The notes: generated from the sequence alone by a model not told the origin. A DNA stretch of 64,000 bases from an uncultured Eubacterium sp. (GCA_948579355.1 CAPAOV010000001.1:62001-126000), one strand, 5' to 3'. Counted from the first letter of the stretch, positions 14,978-23,840 are shown. Program-made: numbers and translations.

Positions 14978-16693
14978 ATGAAAAATAGAACCAAAAGCAC
15001 TGTAGTTATTGTGGGAGCTGCGGCGGTTATTTTTACCATTGTTTTATTGGGAGTGATTTTGATATATAAATATTTTGCTCCGAGCAGTGAACAAAAGGAC
15101 TTAAATTCTCTTTTTAAGCTGAAAAAAGAGGAAGTGGCGTTAGTTATTGATGACAAATTGCTGGAGGAACGTGCCAAAAAGATAGATAACGGCATTTATA
15201 TTCCCGCTGATATCGCCGCCGCTTACATGGATAAGCGCCTTTATGTTGACACCGTGGAAAAGAAATTGTGTTATGCAACGAGTGGCGGCGTGATTATTGC
15301 CAAAGCGGATGCGAAAGAGTATACGATTGGCAGGCAGTCCCATCCGGTCGGCCAGCCGGTATTAAAAACTGACTCGCAGCAGTTCTATATTTCATTTTCC
15401 TTTATAAAAGAGCATGCCTCCTGCTATTATAAGGAATACAAAAATCCTTCCCGTCTTGTAATAATGTCAGACCGCGAGGCAAAATATACATTTGCCGTTC
15501 TCAACAGCGATACGCGCGTGAGAACCGGCCCGGGGAAGAAATACGCATATTTGACGGAAGTGCCAGAGGGCGGCCGCGTTTTTGTGGAAAAGAAAGTAAA
15601 ACAGGAAAACGAATATATGTCGGTTCGCACGGAAGACGGCGTAACGGGATATATACCGTTAGACCGTGTGGAAAAGAGGACGGAAGCGCCTTGGAAATTC
15701 GAGAAGACGCCGGAAAGTTTTACACAGCTTTCCGCCGGAGAGACCGTCTGTCTGGGATGGCATCAGGTGATGAATAGTACGAGCAGCGCCATTCTGCCTA
15801 ATTCCATTGAACAGACAAAAGGACTCAATGTGCTCAGTCCGACATGGTATGCGCTCAGTGACAATTCCGGTAATTTTACCTCTCTTGCCAATGCCTCCTA
15901 TGTGTCGCAGGCGCATGCGAAAGGTCTTCGTGTATGGGGGCTTATCAATGATTTTAAACAGGGGTTAAAACTGAGCAAAGTGCTCGGTGTGACATCGATT
16001 CGCACGAAGCTTATTAATAATCTGGTGGCGTCGGCAATTCAGCATGATTTGGATGGTATTAACGTTGACTTTGAAAAGGTCACCAAAGACAATGCGGCTG
16101 CCTATCTGCAATTTTTGCGCGAGCTCACCTTAAAGTGCCACGCCAACGATTTGCTTGTCTCGGTCGATAATTATTCGCCGGAAAACTATAATGCGTTTTA
16201 TGATTTGCAGGAGCAGGGGCGCATTGTAGATTATGTTATATTGATGGCGTATGATGAGCATTATTCGGGAGATGACCAGAGTGGCTCTGTTTCTTCGCTG
16301 CCGTTTGTGGAAAGAGGCGTAAAAAATGTACTTGCTAAAGTTCCAGCGCAGAGAATGATAACCGCTTTGCCGTTTTACACACGTCTGTGGAAAGAAGTGA
16401 AAGGGCAGAAACCGAAGTCGGAACCGTATAGCATGAGCGGAGCCGAAAACGTCGTCCGTGCGAATAATGCCTCTCCGAAGTGGGATGAGGCGACCGGACA
16501 GTACTATGCACAGTACAAATCGGGAGGCGCCACATGCAAAATATGGATGGAAGAGGAAACATCTTTGAAAAAGAAATTGCAGGTGGTGAAGAAGAACCAT
16601 TGTGCGGGCGTAGCTTTTTGGAAATTAGGTTTTGAGAGAGCGGTTACGTGGAGTATGATTCAGGAACAATTCCCGCTTTCAAAGACAAAATAG
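14978..16693 (+). CDS. Membrane-anchored SH3/GH18 glycosidase (YaaH/SleL-like)
   Basis: This 571-residue protein has a basic N-terminus and one membrane segment at about 8-31, consistent with an uncleaved anchor that leaves the rest outside. A low-similarity region (about 40-175) resembling copper-amine-oxidase-like wall domains is followed by a bacterial SH3 module (TRVRTGPGKKYAYL to GYIPLDRV). A GH18 barrel comes next, with the catalytic signature DGINVDFE (D359 to E366). The family hydrolyses N-acetylglucosamine linkages in peptidoglycan or spore cortex. Start ATG 14978 follows AAGGAGGGG; the upstream in-frame codons lack a site. cwlD follows 88 bases later, suggesting a shared wall or cortex role. 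Confidence 0.85.
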   Translation: MKNRTKSTVVIVGAAAVIFTIVLLGVILIYKYFAPSSEQKDLNSLFKLKKEEVALVIDDKLLEERAKKIDNGIYIPADIAAAYMDKRLYVDTVEKKLCYATSGGVIIAKADAKEYTIGRQSHPVGQPVLKTDSQQFYISFSFIKEHASCYYKEYKNPSRLVIMSDREAKYTFAVLNSDTRVRTGPGKKYAYLTEVPEGGRVFVEKKVKQENEYMSVRTEDGVTGYIPLDRVEKRTEAPWKFEKTPESFTQLSAGETVCLGWHQVMNSTSSAILPNSIEQTKGLNVLSPTWYALSDNSGNFTSLANASYVSQAHAKGLRVWGLINDFKQGLKLSKVLGVTSIRTKLINNLVASAIQHDLDGINVDFEKVTKDNAAAYLQFLRELTLKCHANDLLVSVDNYSPENYNAFYDLQEQGRIVDYVILMAYDEHYSGDDQSGSVSSLPFVERGVKNVLAKVPAQRMITALPFYTRLWKEVKGQKPKSEPYSMSGAENVVRANNASPKWDEATGQYYAQYKSGGATCKIWMEEETSLKKKLQVVKKNHCAGVAFWKLGFERAVTWSMIQEQFPLSKTK

Positions 16694-16781
16694 CGGCAAA
16701 GAGAGACTTCGCAGTTGTTGTACTACAATCTCTGGTATTCACATAAAATAGTAGAGAATAGACCGTGAGGGAAGTGGTGTT

Positions 16782-17477
16782 TTGCGGAAAAGTCCATATA
16801 AGATGGCAGCGCTCGGCGTAGTGTGTACGCTTGCTGCTATCTTTTATTTTTATGCCCAGAAGCAGCAGCGGATGGAGACGCTGCACATGACAAAGACAGG
16901 GAGCAAGGAAACGATAGTCATAGACCCCGGACATGGAGGCTTTGACCCCGGTAAAGTCGGCGTTGCCAATTCTCTCGAAAAGGATATCAATCTCGCCATC
17001 GCCAAGCTTGTGAAGACAGAATTGGAAACATCGGGCTATACGGTGTATATGACGAGGGAAGAGGATGTAGCTCTCTGCGCAGGCAATGAAAAATCGAAAA
17101 AACTGACCGATATGAAAAATCGGGTGGCGTTTATCGAAGAAAAATCCCCCCGCCTGTCCGTGAGCATTCACCAGAATAGTTTTTCTGCCGGAACAAGGGG
17201 GGCGCAGGTGTTTTATCATGCAGCCTCAAAAGAGGGAAAAACACTGGCCGCGGCAATCCAGCAGTCGGTACGGGAAGCGGTTGGAGACGGGAACCGCCGG
17301 GTGGAGAAAGCAAACGACAGCTACTACATGCTGCGAAAGGTACAGTGCCCGTTAGTTATCGTGGAATGCGGGTTCTTATCAAATCCGCAGGAAGAAGCAT
17401 TATTGCTCGATTCATCCTATCAAAAGAAGATGGCTCACGGAATATGTGAAGGGATAGAAAATTTCTTGTACAAATAA
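16782..17477 (+). CDS. cwlD: N-acetylmuramoyl-L-alanine amidase, CwlD-like
   Basis: The 231-residue product is an Amidase_3 zinc enzyme that removes the stem peptide from muramic acid. In sporulating Firmicutes CwlD starts muramic-lactam formation in the cortex. Zinc-site residues appear in IVIDPGHGGFDPG, SLEKDIN, SIHQNSF and the catalytic VECGFLSN. One membrane segment near residues 8-22 acts as anchor or signal. The start is TTG 16782, with GAGGGAAG 7 bases ahead; no better ATG is available. The last eight codons, with the stop, are duplicated 1.7 kb downstream, on the far side of the inserted AAA-ATPase gene. Confidence 0.85.
   Translation: MRKSPYKMAALGVVCTLAAIFYFYAQKQQRMETLHMTKTGSKETIVIDPGHGGFDPGKVGVANSLEKDINLAIAKLVKTELETSGYTVYMTREEDVALCAGNEKSKKLTDMKNRVAFIEEKSPRLSVSIHQNSFSAGTRGAQVFYHAASKEGKTLAAAIQQSVREAVGDGNRRVEKANDSYYMLRKVQCPLVIVECGFLSNPQEEALLLDSSYQKKMAHGICEGIENFLYK
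17454..17477 (+). repeat. 24-bp direct repeat, left copy (end of cwlD)
   Basis: These 24 bases are the last eight codons of cwlD including the stop (core TTTCTTGTACAAATAA). They recur exactly at 19186-19209. They appear to be the left boundary of the AAA-ATPase insertion. Confidence 0.8.
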
Positions 17478-17515
17478 TTCGCAAATGATTGGCGCATTTA
17501 TCGTCTGACAGTGAC

Positions 17516-17544
17516 TTTACAGAGTGTATGAAATAAGCTATACT
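17516..17544 (+). promoter_or_regulatory. Promoter of the inserted AAA-ATPase gene
   Basis: TTTACA (17516-17521), 17 bases, and TATACT (17539-17544), lying inside the inserted segment. Confidence 0.6.
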
Positions 17545-17597
17545 GAATACAGTTTTGACTTTATGGGGATTAGAATGAAAAAGAAGAGGCTTTGTTT

Positions 17598-19163
17598 ATG
17601 AAGAAATTTAATGTCACGGGAACGTGTATTCCTGAAAAACATTATATGGTGGATATTTCTGATAAGCTGTCACAGATTATTGGCATGATAGAAAACGAGG
17701 AATATTTTACGATTAATCGTGCAAGGCAGTATGGTAAGACGACGACTCTGTACCAGATTGACAGAAAGCTGCGGAGGAAGTATACCGTGCTTCGTATGAG
17801 TTTCGAGGGGGCGGGGGAAAATGCCTTTAAAAGCGATGAGGGTTTTATGCGGTTTTTTGTGAAGAAAGTGGAGCGGGAACTTATCTTTCTGGAGAAACCG
17901 GAAGCATTGCTCCGGGAGTGGAGCAGTCTGGCGGACTATTCAGGTGGGGAGTATGATGATGCGCTGGATTATCTCAGCGAAAAAATTACCAAGTTGTGCC
18001 GGAATGATAAGCAGGGTATAATCCTGCTTATTGATGAGGTGGATAAAAGTTCCGATAATCAGATTTTCCTGAATTTTCTGGGAATGCTCCGCAATAAGTA
18101 TCTGTTTCGGCAGGAGGGCAGGGATACCACTTTTAAGAGTGTGGTTGTGGCAGGCGTCTATGATATTAAAAACCTCAAATTGAAACTGCGTCCGAATGAT
18201 GAGAGGAGATATAATAGTCCGTGGAATATTGCTTCCGATTTTAGCGTGGATATGAGTTTTTCATCTGATGAAATTGCTTCCATGCTCAGGGAATATGAGC
18301 AGGATTGTCACACGGGAATGGATATAAATGGGATGAGCAGGGATATCTATTTTTATACAAATGGCTATCCTTTTCTTGTCAGCCGTATATGCAAATGGAT
18401 TGACGAGGAGGGCGGTAGGATATGGACTTCCGAGTATGTTAAAAATGCAGTCAATGCGCTGCTGCAGATGGACAGCACATTGTTTGATGATTTGATTAAA
18501 AATGTGGAAAATTATCCGGAATTGCAAAAAATGCTCCGGCAGATTCTGTTAGAGGGAAGCCGATTTCCTTTTGTGGCGACCGATTCAGCGATTGATTTGG
18601 GGTGTGTTTTTGGCATTTTTGTAAAAAGAGAGCACTGTGTTGCAATTTCAAATGTTATTTTTGAGACGTATTTGTATAATCATATGCTGAGCAAAAAAAG
18701 CAGGGATGATACAAGGCTTCGTGTGGAAAGCAGCCGTTTTGTGCAAAATGGCAGATTGGACATGCCCCAAATTCTGCTAAAGTTTCAGGAAGTTATGAAA
18801 GCGGAATACAGAAAAGAAGATGAAAAATTTACGGAGCAGCAGGGGAGATTATTGTTTCTGTGCTTTATCAAACCAATTATTAATGGAACAGGGCATTACT
18901 ATGTGGAACCTGAAACGAGGAACAGTACGCGTATGGATGTTGTCATATCATATGGCGGCGAGGAGCATATTATCGAATTAAAACTATGGCATGGTGAGAA
19001 GTATCGCGAAGAGGGGATAAAGCAGTTGGAGCGTTATCTGGATTATAGGAGTGCTGACAGGGGGTATCTTGTTAGTTTTTCCTTTTTGCAGGAGAAATCT
19101 TATTATAGCGGATGGCTGCCGCAGGAAGAGAGCGGGAGAAAGATTTTTGAGATACAGGTTTGA
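17598..19163 (+). CDS. AAA-ATPase-like protein with C-terminal PD-(D/E)XK nuclease-type domain
   Basis: The 521-residue product belongs to the expanded family that pairs an AAA-ATPase_like domain (about 1-290) with a PD-(D/E)XK nuclease-superfamily domain at the C-terminus. The P-loop region reads RARQYGKTTTL, the family's variant Walker A, and Walker B is IILLIDEVDKS. The nuclease-like core is at EHIIELKLWHGEKY, with the acidic position in STRMDVVISYG. The cellular role of this family is unknown; it is often present in many copies per genome. ATG 17598 is taken because AGAGG lies about 8 bases upstream; TTG 17592 would add two residues. It is flanked by a 24-bp direct repeat and has its own promoter, so it looks like an inserted unit. 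Confidence 0.8.
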   Translation: MKKFNVTGTCIPEKHYMVDISDKLSQIIGMIENEEYFTINRARQYGKTTTLYQIDRKLRRKYTVLRMSFEGAGENAFKSDEGFMRFFVKKVERELIFLEKPEALLREWSSLADYSGGEYDDALDYLSEKITKLCRNDKQGIILLIDEVDKSSDNQIFLNFLGMLRNKYLFRQEGRDTTFKSVVVAGVYDIKNLKLKLRPNDERRYNSPWNIASDFSVDMSFSSDEIASMLREYEQDCHTGMDINGMSRDIYFYTNGYPFLVSRICKWIDEEGGRIWTSEYVKNAVNALLQMDSTLFDDLIKNVENYPELQKMLRQILLEGSRFPFVATDSAIDLGCVFGIFVKREHCVAISNVIFETYLYNHMLSKKSRDDTRLRVESSRFVQNGRLDMPQILLKFQEVMKAEYRKEDEKFTEQQGRLLFLCFIKPIINGTGHYYVEPETRNSTRMDVVISYGGEEHIIELKLWHGEKYREEGIKQLERYLDYRSADRGYLVSFSFLQEKSYYSGWLPQEESGRKIFEIQV

Positions 19164-19185
19164 TGATAGACTAAAGCCGGAGGGC

Positions 19186-19209
19186 ATAGAAAATTTCTTG
19201 TACAAATAA
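19186..19209 (+). repeat. 24-bp direct repeat, right copy
   Basis: Exact copy of 17454-17477. It lies 22 bases after the AAA-ATPase stop. Its TTGTAC (19198-19203) acts as the -35 box of the next promoter, which suggests this context is the ancestral one. Confidence 0.8.
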
Positions 19210-19226
19210 CCAATATATGGTATGAT
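19198..19226 (+). promoter_or_regulatory. Promoter of the Sua5-rpiB-proC (and possibly atp) unit
   Basis: TTGTAC (19198-19203, inside the repeat), 17 bases, and TATGAT (19221-19226), 38 bases before the start of the Sua5 gene. Confidence 0.6.
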
Positions 19227-19264
19227 ACTTTCGTAATATAAAAATGAACAGAAGGAATTTTGCC

Positions 19265-20317
19265 ATGGTGACGGAATACATTTGCTGGGATTGTGAAAAA
19301 GGATATCAGCCGCAGGATTTACAGCGTGCGGCGATGGTTTTGAAACAGCATGGGCTGGTTGCTTTTCCAACGGAAACTGTCTATGGTTTGGGAGGCAGCG
19401 GACTTTGTCCGGAAGCGGCGAAGAGGATATATGAAGCCAAAGGACGCCCGAGTGACAATCCCCTGATTTTACACATCAGTAAAAGTGAGCAATTACCGAT
19501 GATTGCAGACCGGATTCCCGATGTGGCATATTCTTTAATGAAAGCTTTTTGGCCGGGGCCGATGACATTGATTTTTCATAAAAATAAATGTGTGCCCCGT
19601 GAAATTACCGGAGGGCTTGAGACGGTGGCGGTGCGGATGCCAAGCCATGAGGCGGCGCGAATGTTGATTGAGGCGGCGGGTGTTCCAATCGCTGCACCGA
19701 GCGCCAACACGTCTGGGAGACCGAGTCCGACGACAGCCGCCCACGTCAGAGAAGATTTGGACGGCAGGATTGAGATGATAATTGATGGAGGCGCCGTCAA
19801 CATAGGAGTGGAATCTACCATTGTTGATTTAACGGAAGACATTCCTACGATACTTCGACCGGGTCACATTACAAAGGATATGCTCCAGCAGGTGGCCGGT
19901 GAGGTAAGGATGGATGCGGGATTGCTTGGAACGGATTCAGATAGGAAACCAAAGGCTCCCGGCATGAAATACCGCCATTATGCACCGAGGGCAAAAATGA
20001 CAGTGTTTGATGGAGAATTGGATGTTGTAGTAAAGCAGATAAATGATAGGGCAAGAGAATACCCTGCCGCGCAGGTTGGCATATTGGCTTCCGAGGAAAC
20101 CGCAGACAGTTATACGCATGGACAAGTTGTGTCCGCAGGGTCACGAAATGCCAGAACAATCGAGCAGGGGTTGTATAGTGCGCTCCGGTTGTTTGACCAC
20201 AAGGGAGTGAAAGTAATCCTTTCGGAGAGTTTTTCGCAGGAAGATAAAGGAGAGGCGATTATGAACCGGCTTATGAAAGCGGCCGGGCAGCATATCATAT
20301 ATCTTTCGCGGGAATGA
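19265..20317 (+). CDS. tsaC: L-threonylcarbamoyladenylate synthase (Sua5/TsaC)
   Basis: The enzyme makes threonylcarbamoyl-AMP from threonine, bicarbonate and ATP, the first step of t6A modification of ANN-decoding tRNAs. At about 350 residues this is the long Sua5 form: a YrdC domain (about 15-200; FPTETVYGLGG, KGRPSDNPLILHI, RMPSHEAAR, SANTSGRPSPTTA) followed by a smaller Sua5 domain after the PGMKYRHYAP linker. ATG 19265 is used since AGAAGGAA precedes it; ATG 19244 has no site. The next gene begins 14 bases downstream, so a common transcript is expected. Confidence 0.93.
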   Translation: MVTEYICWDCEKGYQPQDLQRAAMVLKQHGLVAFPTETVYGLGGSGLCPEAAKRIYEAKGRPSDNPLILHISKSEQLPMIADRIPDVAYSLMKAFWPGPMTLIFHKNKCVPREITGGLETVAVRMPSHEAARMLIEAAGVPIAAPSANTSGRPSPTTAAHVREDLDGRIEMIIDGGAVNIGVESTIVDLTEDIPTILRPGHITKDMLQQVAGEVRMDAGLLGTDSDRKPKAPGMKYRHYAPRAKMTVFDGELDVVVKQINDRAREYPAAQVGILASEETADSYTHGQVVSAGSRNARTIEQGLYSALRLFDHKGVKVILSESFSQEDKGEAIMNRLMKAAGQHIIYLSRE

Positions 20318-20331
20318 TTGGAGGAGATTGC

Positions 20332-20802
20332 ATGACAGAATATAGTAAAATCATATTTGTGTGCAAGGAAAATGTTATACTTAGTCCGATGGCAGAGTGG
20401 ATAATGAAGAGTATTTTGATGGATAAGTCAAAAGAAATTTGTTCCAGAGGCTTGGTAGTACTGTTCCCGGAACCGCGTAATATGAAAGTGACGGATTTAC
20501 TAATGAACCACGCGATTCCTTGTGAAGAGCAGGTGTCGGAAGAATTTACCGCCAATCTGGCAGATGAGCAGACGCTTATTCTGACGATGAACTTTACGGA
20601 GAAAGTTAAACTAATCGAAGATTATGGATTATCTTCCCACGTGTACACGCTCAAGGAGTTTGCGGAAGAGGAAGAAGAAGGAGAAGCTTTGGAGCCGGAT
20701 GTGCGGGACCCATACAGCGGTGACGAAGAGGCTTATGAAGAAAGTTATAATGAGATTAAGGATTTATTGTATAAAGTGAAGAAAAAGTTGCAGTGGAGTT
20801 GA
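20332..20802 (+). CDS. Low-molecular-weight protein phosphatase-like protein lacking the catalytic Arg
   Basis: The 156-residue product has the fold of low-molecular-weight tyrosine/arginine phosphatases: strand IIFVC, the helix starting SPMAEW, and the general-acid Asp in VRDPYSGDEEAYEESYNEI near the end. In active members the P-loop is CX5R-S. Here it reads CKENVILS, with C11 kept but Leu at the essential Arg position (residue 17). That would abolish phosphate binding, so this is probably a pseudo-enzyme or has another role. An acidic EEEEEGE insert lies before the DP motif. The start is ATG 20332 behind TTGGAGGAG. The neighbours Sua5 and RpiB are commonly found with such phosphatases in Firmicutes. 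Confidence 0.8.
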   Translation: MTEYSKIIFVCKENVILSPMAEWIMKSILMDKSKEICSRGLVVLFPEPRNMKVTDLLMNHAIPCEEQVSEEFTANLADEQTLILTMNFTEKVKLIEDYGLSSHVYTLKEFAEEEEEGEALEPDVRDPYSGDEEAYEESYNEIKDLLYKVKKKLQWS

Positions 20803-20823
20803 CGAAGTAGGAGGTATGCGGAA

Positions 20824-21258
20824 ATGATAGCATTAGGAAGCGATACAGCGGGTTATGAGCTGAAAGAACTGATTAAGAAACATTTGGAGGAACGTGGTTT
20901 GGAATATAAGGACTATGGTTGTTCCAACAGTACCGAACCGGTGGATTATCCGATTTATGGGAAAAAGGTTGCCCATGCTATTGTGGATGATGAATGTGAC
21001 AGGGGAATACTTATTTGCGGAACGGGAATTGGAATCTCGATTGCGGCAAATAAAGTAAAAGGGATTCGTGCGGCAGTTTGCGGCGATTGTTTTAGTGCGG
21101 AAGCAACACGTTTACATAATGACGCCAATATTTTAGCGCTTGGCGCCAGAGTCATCGGCGCCGGACTGGCAGAGAAAATCGTAGATACCTTTTTAGATAC
21201 GGAATTTTCCGGTGTAGACAGACATGTACGCCGGGTCGGTTTGATTGAAGAGGATTAA
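20824..21258 (+). CDS. rpiB: Ribose-5-phosphate isomerase B
   Basis: RpiB interconverts ribose 5-phosphate and ribulose 5-phosphate in the pentose phosphate pathway. The 144-residue length is standard. Signature parts are IALGSDTAGYELKE, YGCSNSTEPVDYP, and the catalytic GILICGTGIGISIAANKVKGIRA stretch whose Cys is the base, followed by the HNDANILALGARVIG block. GTAGGAGGT lies just upstream of ATG 20824. It sits between the phosphatase-like gene and proC with short spacers, in the Sua5 operon. A closely related RpiB/LacAB-type sugar isomerase is a minor alternative. Confidence 0.93.
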   Translation: MIALGSDTAGYELKELIKKHLEERGLEYKDYGCSNSTEPVDYPIYGKKVAHAIVDDECDRGILICGTGIGISIAANKVKGIRAAVCGDCFSAEATRLHNDANILALGARVIGAGLAEKIVDTFLDTEFSGVDRHVRRVGLIEED

Positions 21259-21279
21259 CAAGAAAGACGGAGGCGCACT

Positions 21280-22071
21280 ATGTTAGGATTTATTGGTTGT
21301 GGAAATATGGCTCAGGCGATGTTGAAAGGCATTTTGGCAAAGGGCATATACGACAGAAAAGACATTTTGGTGTCCCGGAGAAACGAGGCGGCATTGCAGC
21401 AAATTCAGTGCGAATTTGGCGTCCAGATATCAACGGACAATAAAAAAGTAGCTGCCGAATCGGATATATTGATACTGGCTGTTAAGCCGTTCCAGATGGA
21501 AGAAGTAATAGCGCAGATAGCGCCAGATATTAAAAAGGATGCATTAATTATCTCCATCGCAGCCGGACAGAGCATTGAGAATATTGAGAGAATGTTTGGA
21601 AAAACTATTCGGTTAGTAAGGGCTATGCCGAATACACCGGCTCTTGTACTGGAGGGAGCTACGGGGATATGTTTGAATCAACAGATAGAAGAGAGTGATA
21701 GAGAGCAGGCAGTTGCGCTATTTGAAAGTTTTGGAGTTGTGGCTGTCGTACAGGAAAGCATGATGGAAACTGTCACCGGAGTGAGCGGAAGCTCACCGGC
21801 CTATGTTTTTATGTTTATTGAAGCGATGGCAGATGCGGCAGTTGCGGATGGAATGCCGCGGGCGCAGGCGTATCAGTTAGCTGCGCAGAGCGTGTTGGGA
21901 AGCGCTAAAATGATATTGGAAACAGGAAAACACCCGGGTGAATTAAAAGACATGGTTTGTTCGCCGGGGGGTACGACGATAGAAGCTGTCCGGGTGTTGG
22001 AAGAGAAAGGTCTTCGCAGCGCTGTGATAGAAGGGCAGAGGGCCTGTGTAAAAAGGGCAAAAGAAATGTGA
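21280..22071 (+). CDS. proC: Pyrroline-5-carboxylate reductase
   Basis: ProC reduces pyrroline-5-carboxylate to proline with NAD(P)H, the last step of proline synthesis. The 263-residue product has the normal length. It starts with the Rossmann motif MLGFIGCGNMAQAMLKG, contains VRAMPNTPALV, and has the C-terminal signature VTGVSGSSPAYVFMFIEA plus SPGGTTIEAV. It lies 21 bases after rpiB, and only 14 bases separate its stop from atpZ, so the ATP synthase genes may be partly read from the Sua5-proC promoter. No promoter was seen in the gap. Confidence 0.95.
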   Translation: MLGFIGCGNMAQAMLKGILAKGIYDRKDILVSRRNEAALQQIQCEFGVQISTDNKKVAAESDILILAVKPFQMEEVIAQIAPDIKKDALIISIAAGQSIENIERMFGKTIRLVRAMPNTPALVLEGATGICLNQQIEESDREQAVALFESFGVVAVVQESMMETVTGVSGSSPAYVFMFIEAMADAAVADGMPRAQAYQLAAQSVLGSAKMILETGKHPGELKDMVCSPGGTTIEAVRVLEEKGLRSAVIEGQRACVKRAKEM

Positions 22072-22085
22072 GGAGCGACCGGCCT

Positions 22086-22358
22086 ATGAAAAAGAGGGAT
22101 GAAGAGAAAAACCGCAGAGAGGTAGTACATGCCTTTTCGATGATTCTTCAGATTGGTCTGGCGATGATGATATGTATGGCAGTCAGTATCGGAATTGGAT
22201 ACTATATAGATAAGCTTTTCCATACCAGTTACTGGATGGTAATTATGATGTTTGTAGGAATCCTTGCCTCTCTTCGCAGTATGCTTGTTCTGACCGGGGT
22301 ATATCATCCGGGAGGAAAGAAAAAGAAGGAGAGTGCAAATGAAGATAGCCCGGATTAG
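22086..22358 (+). CDS. atpZ: AtpZ/AtpI-type ATP synthase accessory protein (first of two)
   Basis: This small protein of 90 residues has a basic N-terminus and two hydrophobic helices (about 17-37 and 46-68) ending in a Lys-rich tail. This is the plan of AtpZ/F0F1-ATPase_I proteins that help c-ring assembly or Mg2+/Ca2+ transport in Na+-coupled ATPase operons. The start is ATG 22086 after GTGAGGAG. The following atpI gene overlaps its end by 20 bases, so translation is coupled. Family membership is inferred from position and topology, as the sequence is poorly conserved. Confidence 0.75.
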   Translation: MKKRDEEKNRREVVHAFSMILQIGLAMMICMAVSIGIGYYIDKLFHTSYWMVIMMFVGILASLRSMLVLTGVYHPGGKKKKESANEDSPD

Positions 22359-22752
22359 TTTAGTAGAAGTGCTGATTGGTATTTGGCTGATTGCCATCAT
22401 TGTTATATTATCCGGCGTGTTTGTAGTCTCAAATCCATTGGCATATGTGCTGGGGGAGCTGGTCGGAAGTCTGACGGCAAGTGCGATGATGCTCCATCTG
22501 TATCATAGTATTGATGTCGAGCTTGATTTTCCAGAGAAACAGGCGGTCAATCATTCCCGGGTAATGGGGATGGTTCGGAGCGCAGTTGAAATTGTTGTTT
22601 TGTTTGCCGCTTTCTTTTTGGCAGATTGGATTTCTCCTTATACTGTACTGGCAGGTTTATTGGCGCGCAAGATTGCAGCGCTTATGGTACCGTGGATGGA
22701 GAAGATAAGAACCCGAGGTAATAAAACAGACTCACCGCCTATAAACAGGTGA
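22339..22752 (+). CDS. atpI: ATP synthase subunit I (AtpI)
   Basis: The 137-residue product has four predicted membrane helices (about 5-26, 30-52, 71-92, 95-112) and sits where atpI is always found, between atpZ and the a subunit. AtpI is thought to aid assembly of the c-ring. ATG 22339 follows AAGGAG at 22326-22331 with a 7-base spacer; the GTG two codons earlier is inside this site. The gene overlaps atpZ, and atpB follows after a short gap. Confidence 0.8.
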   Translation: MKIARISLVEVLIGIWLIAIIVILSGVFVVSNPLAYVLGELVGSLTASAMMLHLYHSIDVELDFPEKQAVNHSRVMGMVRSAVEIVVLFAAFFLADWISPYTVLAGLLARKIAALMVPWMEKIRTRGNKTDSPPINR

Positions 22753-22793
22753 GACTGGTTGTTATAAATTTTAAAGGAAAGGAGAGTGAGGGC

Positions 22794-23498
22794 GTGGAAG
22801 GAGTAGATTTTTATGTGCATGGGTATTGGCCGATTCACATTGGCGGCGTCGAAGTATACATTACGACAACTCATGTATGTCTGGCTATTGTTATGGTCGT
22901 ACTAATTGCTTTTGCCATTGTCGCTAATCGTATAATAGCAAAGGCTGATCCGACGAAAGCACCGACCGGGTTTCTTAATGTTATTGAACTAATGGTGGAA
23001 ACCTTGGATAACTTGGTTGTGAGTAATATGGGCAAAAAGCTGGCACCTAAATTTCGCAATTATGTCGGCGTAGTATTTATGTTTTTGATTGTCTGTAACT
23101 TATCCGGACTTTTTGGTTTGCGACCGCCGACCGCTGATTATGGTATTACGTTACCACTCGGTTTGATTACCTTTACGATGATACAATATCAAGGTATCAA
23201 ATGGCAGAAATGGGGACGGCTCAAAGGTTTATTTGAACCATTTTTCCTGTTCTTTCCGATTAACGTAATAAGTGAATTCGCGACACCGGTATCGTTGTCG
23301 CTGCGTCTTTTTGCCAACATTTTGTCAGGAACTATGATGATGGCATTGATCTACGGGCTTTTGCCGAAGTTTATTTTGTGGATCTGGCCGGCAGCATTAC
23401 ATGCCTATTTGGATGTATTTGCCGGAGCGCTGCAGGCGTATGTGTTCGCCATGCTAACAATGGTATTCATTGCGAATGCCGCTGATATAGAAGACTAA
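22794..23498 (+). CDS. atpB: F-type ATP synthase subunit a
   Basis: Subunit a forms the two half channels that carry the coupling ion to and from the c-ring. The roughly 234-residue polytopic protein has the family motifs: PTADYGITLPLG, a LSLRLFANILSGTMMMALIYG helix with the essential Arg (in SLSLRLFAN), and a LQAYVFAMLTMVFI helix. GTG 22794 is preferred because AAGGAG lies 9 bases ahead; the longer frame to 22749 lacks a site and adds a non-homologous head. The coupling ion is suggested by the c subunit to be Na+. Confidence 0.93.
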   Translation: MEGVDFYVHGYWPIHIGGVEVYITTTHVCLAIVMVVLIAFAIVANRIIAKADPTKAPTGFLNVIELMVETLDNLVVSNMGKKLAPKFRNYVGVVFMFLIVCNLSGLFGLRPPTADYGITLPLGLITFTMIQYQGIKWQKWGRLKGLFEPFFLFFPINVISEFATPVSLSLRLFANILSGTMMMALIYGLLPKFILWIWPAALHAYLDVFAGALQAYVFAMLTMVFIANAADIED

Positions 23499-23531
23499 AA
23501 AATGCAACGCGCGCAATCGCGCAGAAAGTGA

Positions 23532-23798
<267 letters not shown>

Positions 23799-23840
23799 TG
23801 TACAATCCATCCGTAAAATAAGAGAAAGGAGGGATTGTAA

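Larger units (their letters stand above)
17478..19209 (+). mobile_element. Putative single-gene insertion (AAA-ATPase/nuclease) at the cwlD 3' end
   Basis: A 1732-bp segment holds one gene with its own promoter and is bounded by a 24-bp exact direct repeat that reconstitutes the cwlD end on the left. The right copy carries the -35 box of the next gene's promoter. Removing the segment would leave cwlD, one repeat, and the promoter of the Sua5 gene in a compact, sensible order. No transposase, integrase or terminal inverted repeat is visible, so the mechanism is unknown; recombination-based capture is an alternative. Confidence 0.55.

Noticed and set aside
16130..16600. Minus-strand open frame opposite the GH18 gene
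   Set aside because: It lies wholly within a catalytic domain coded on the other strand and lacks a start signal.
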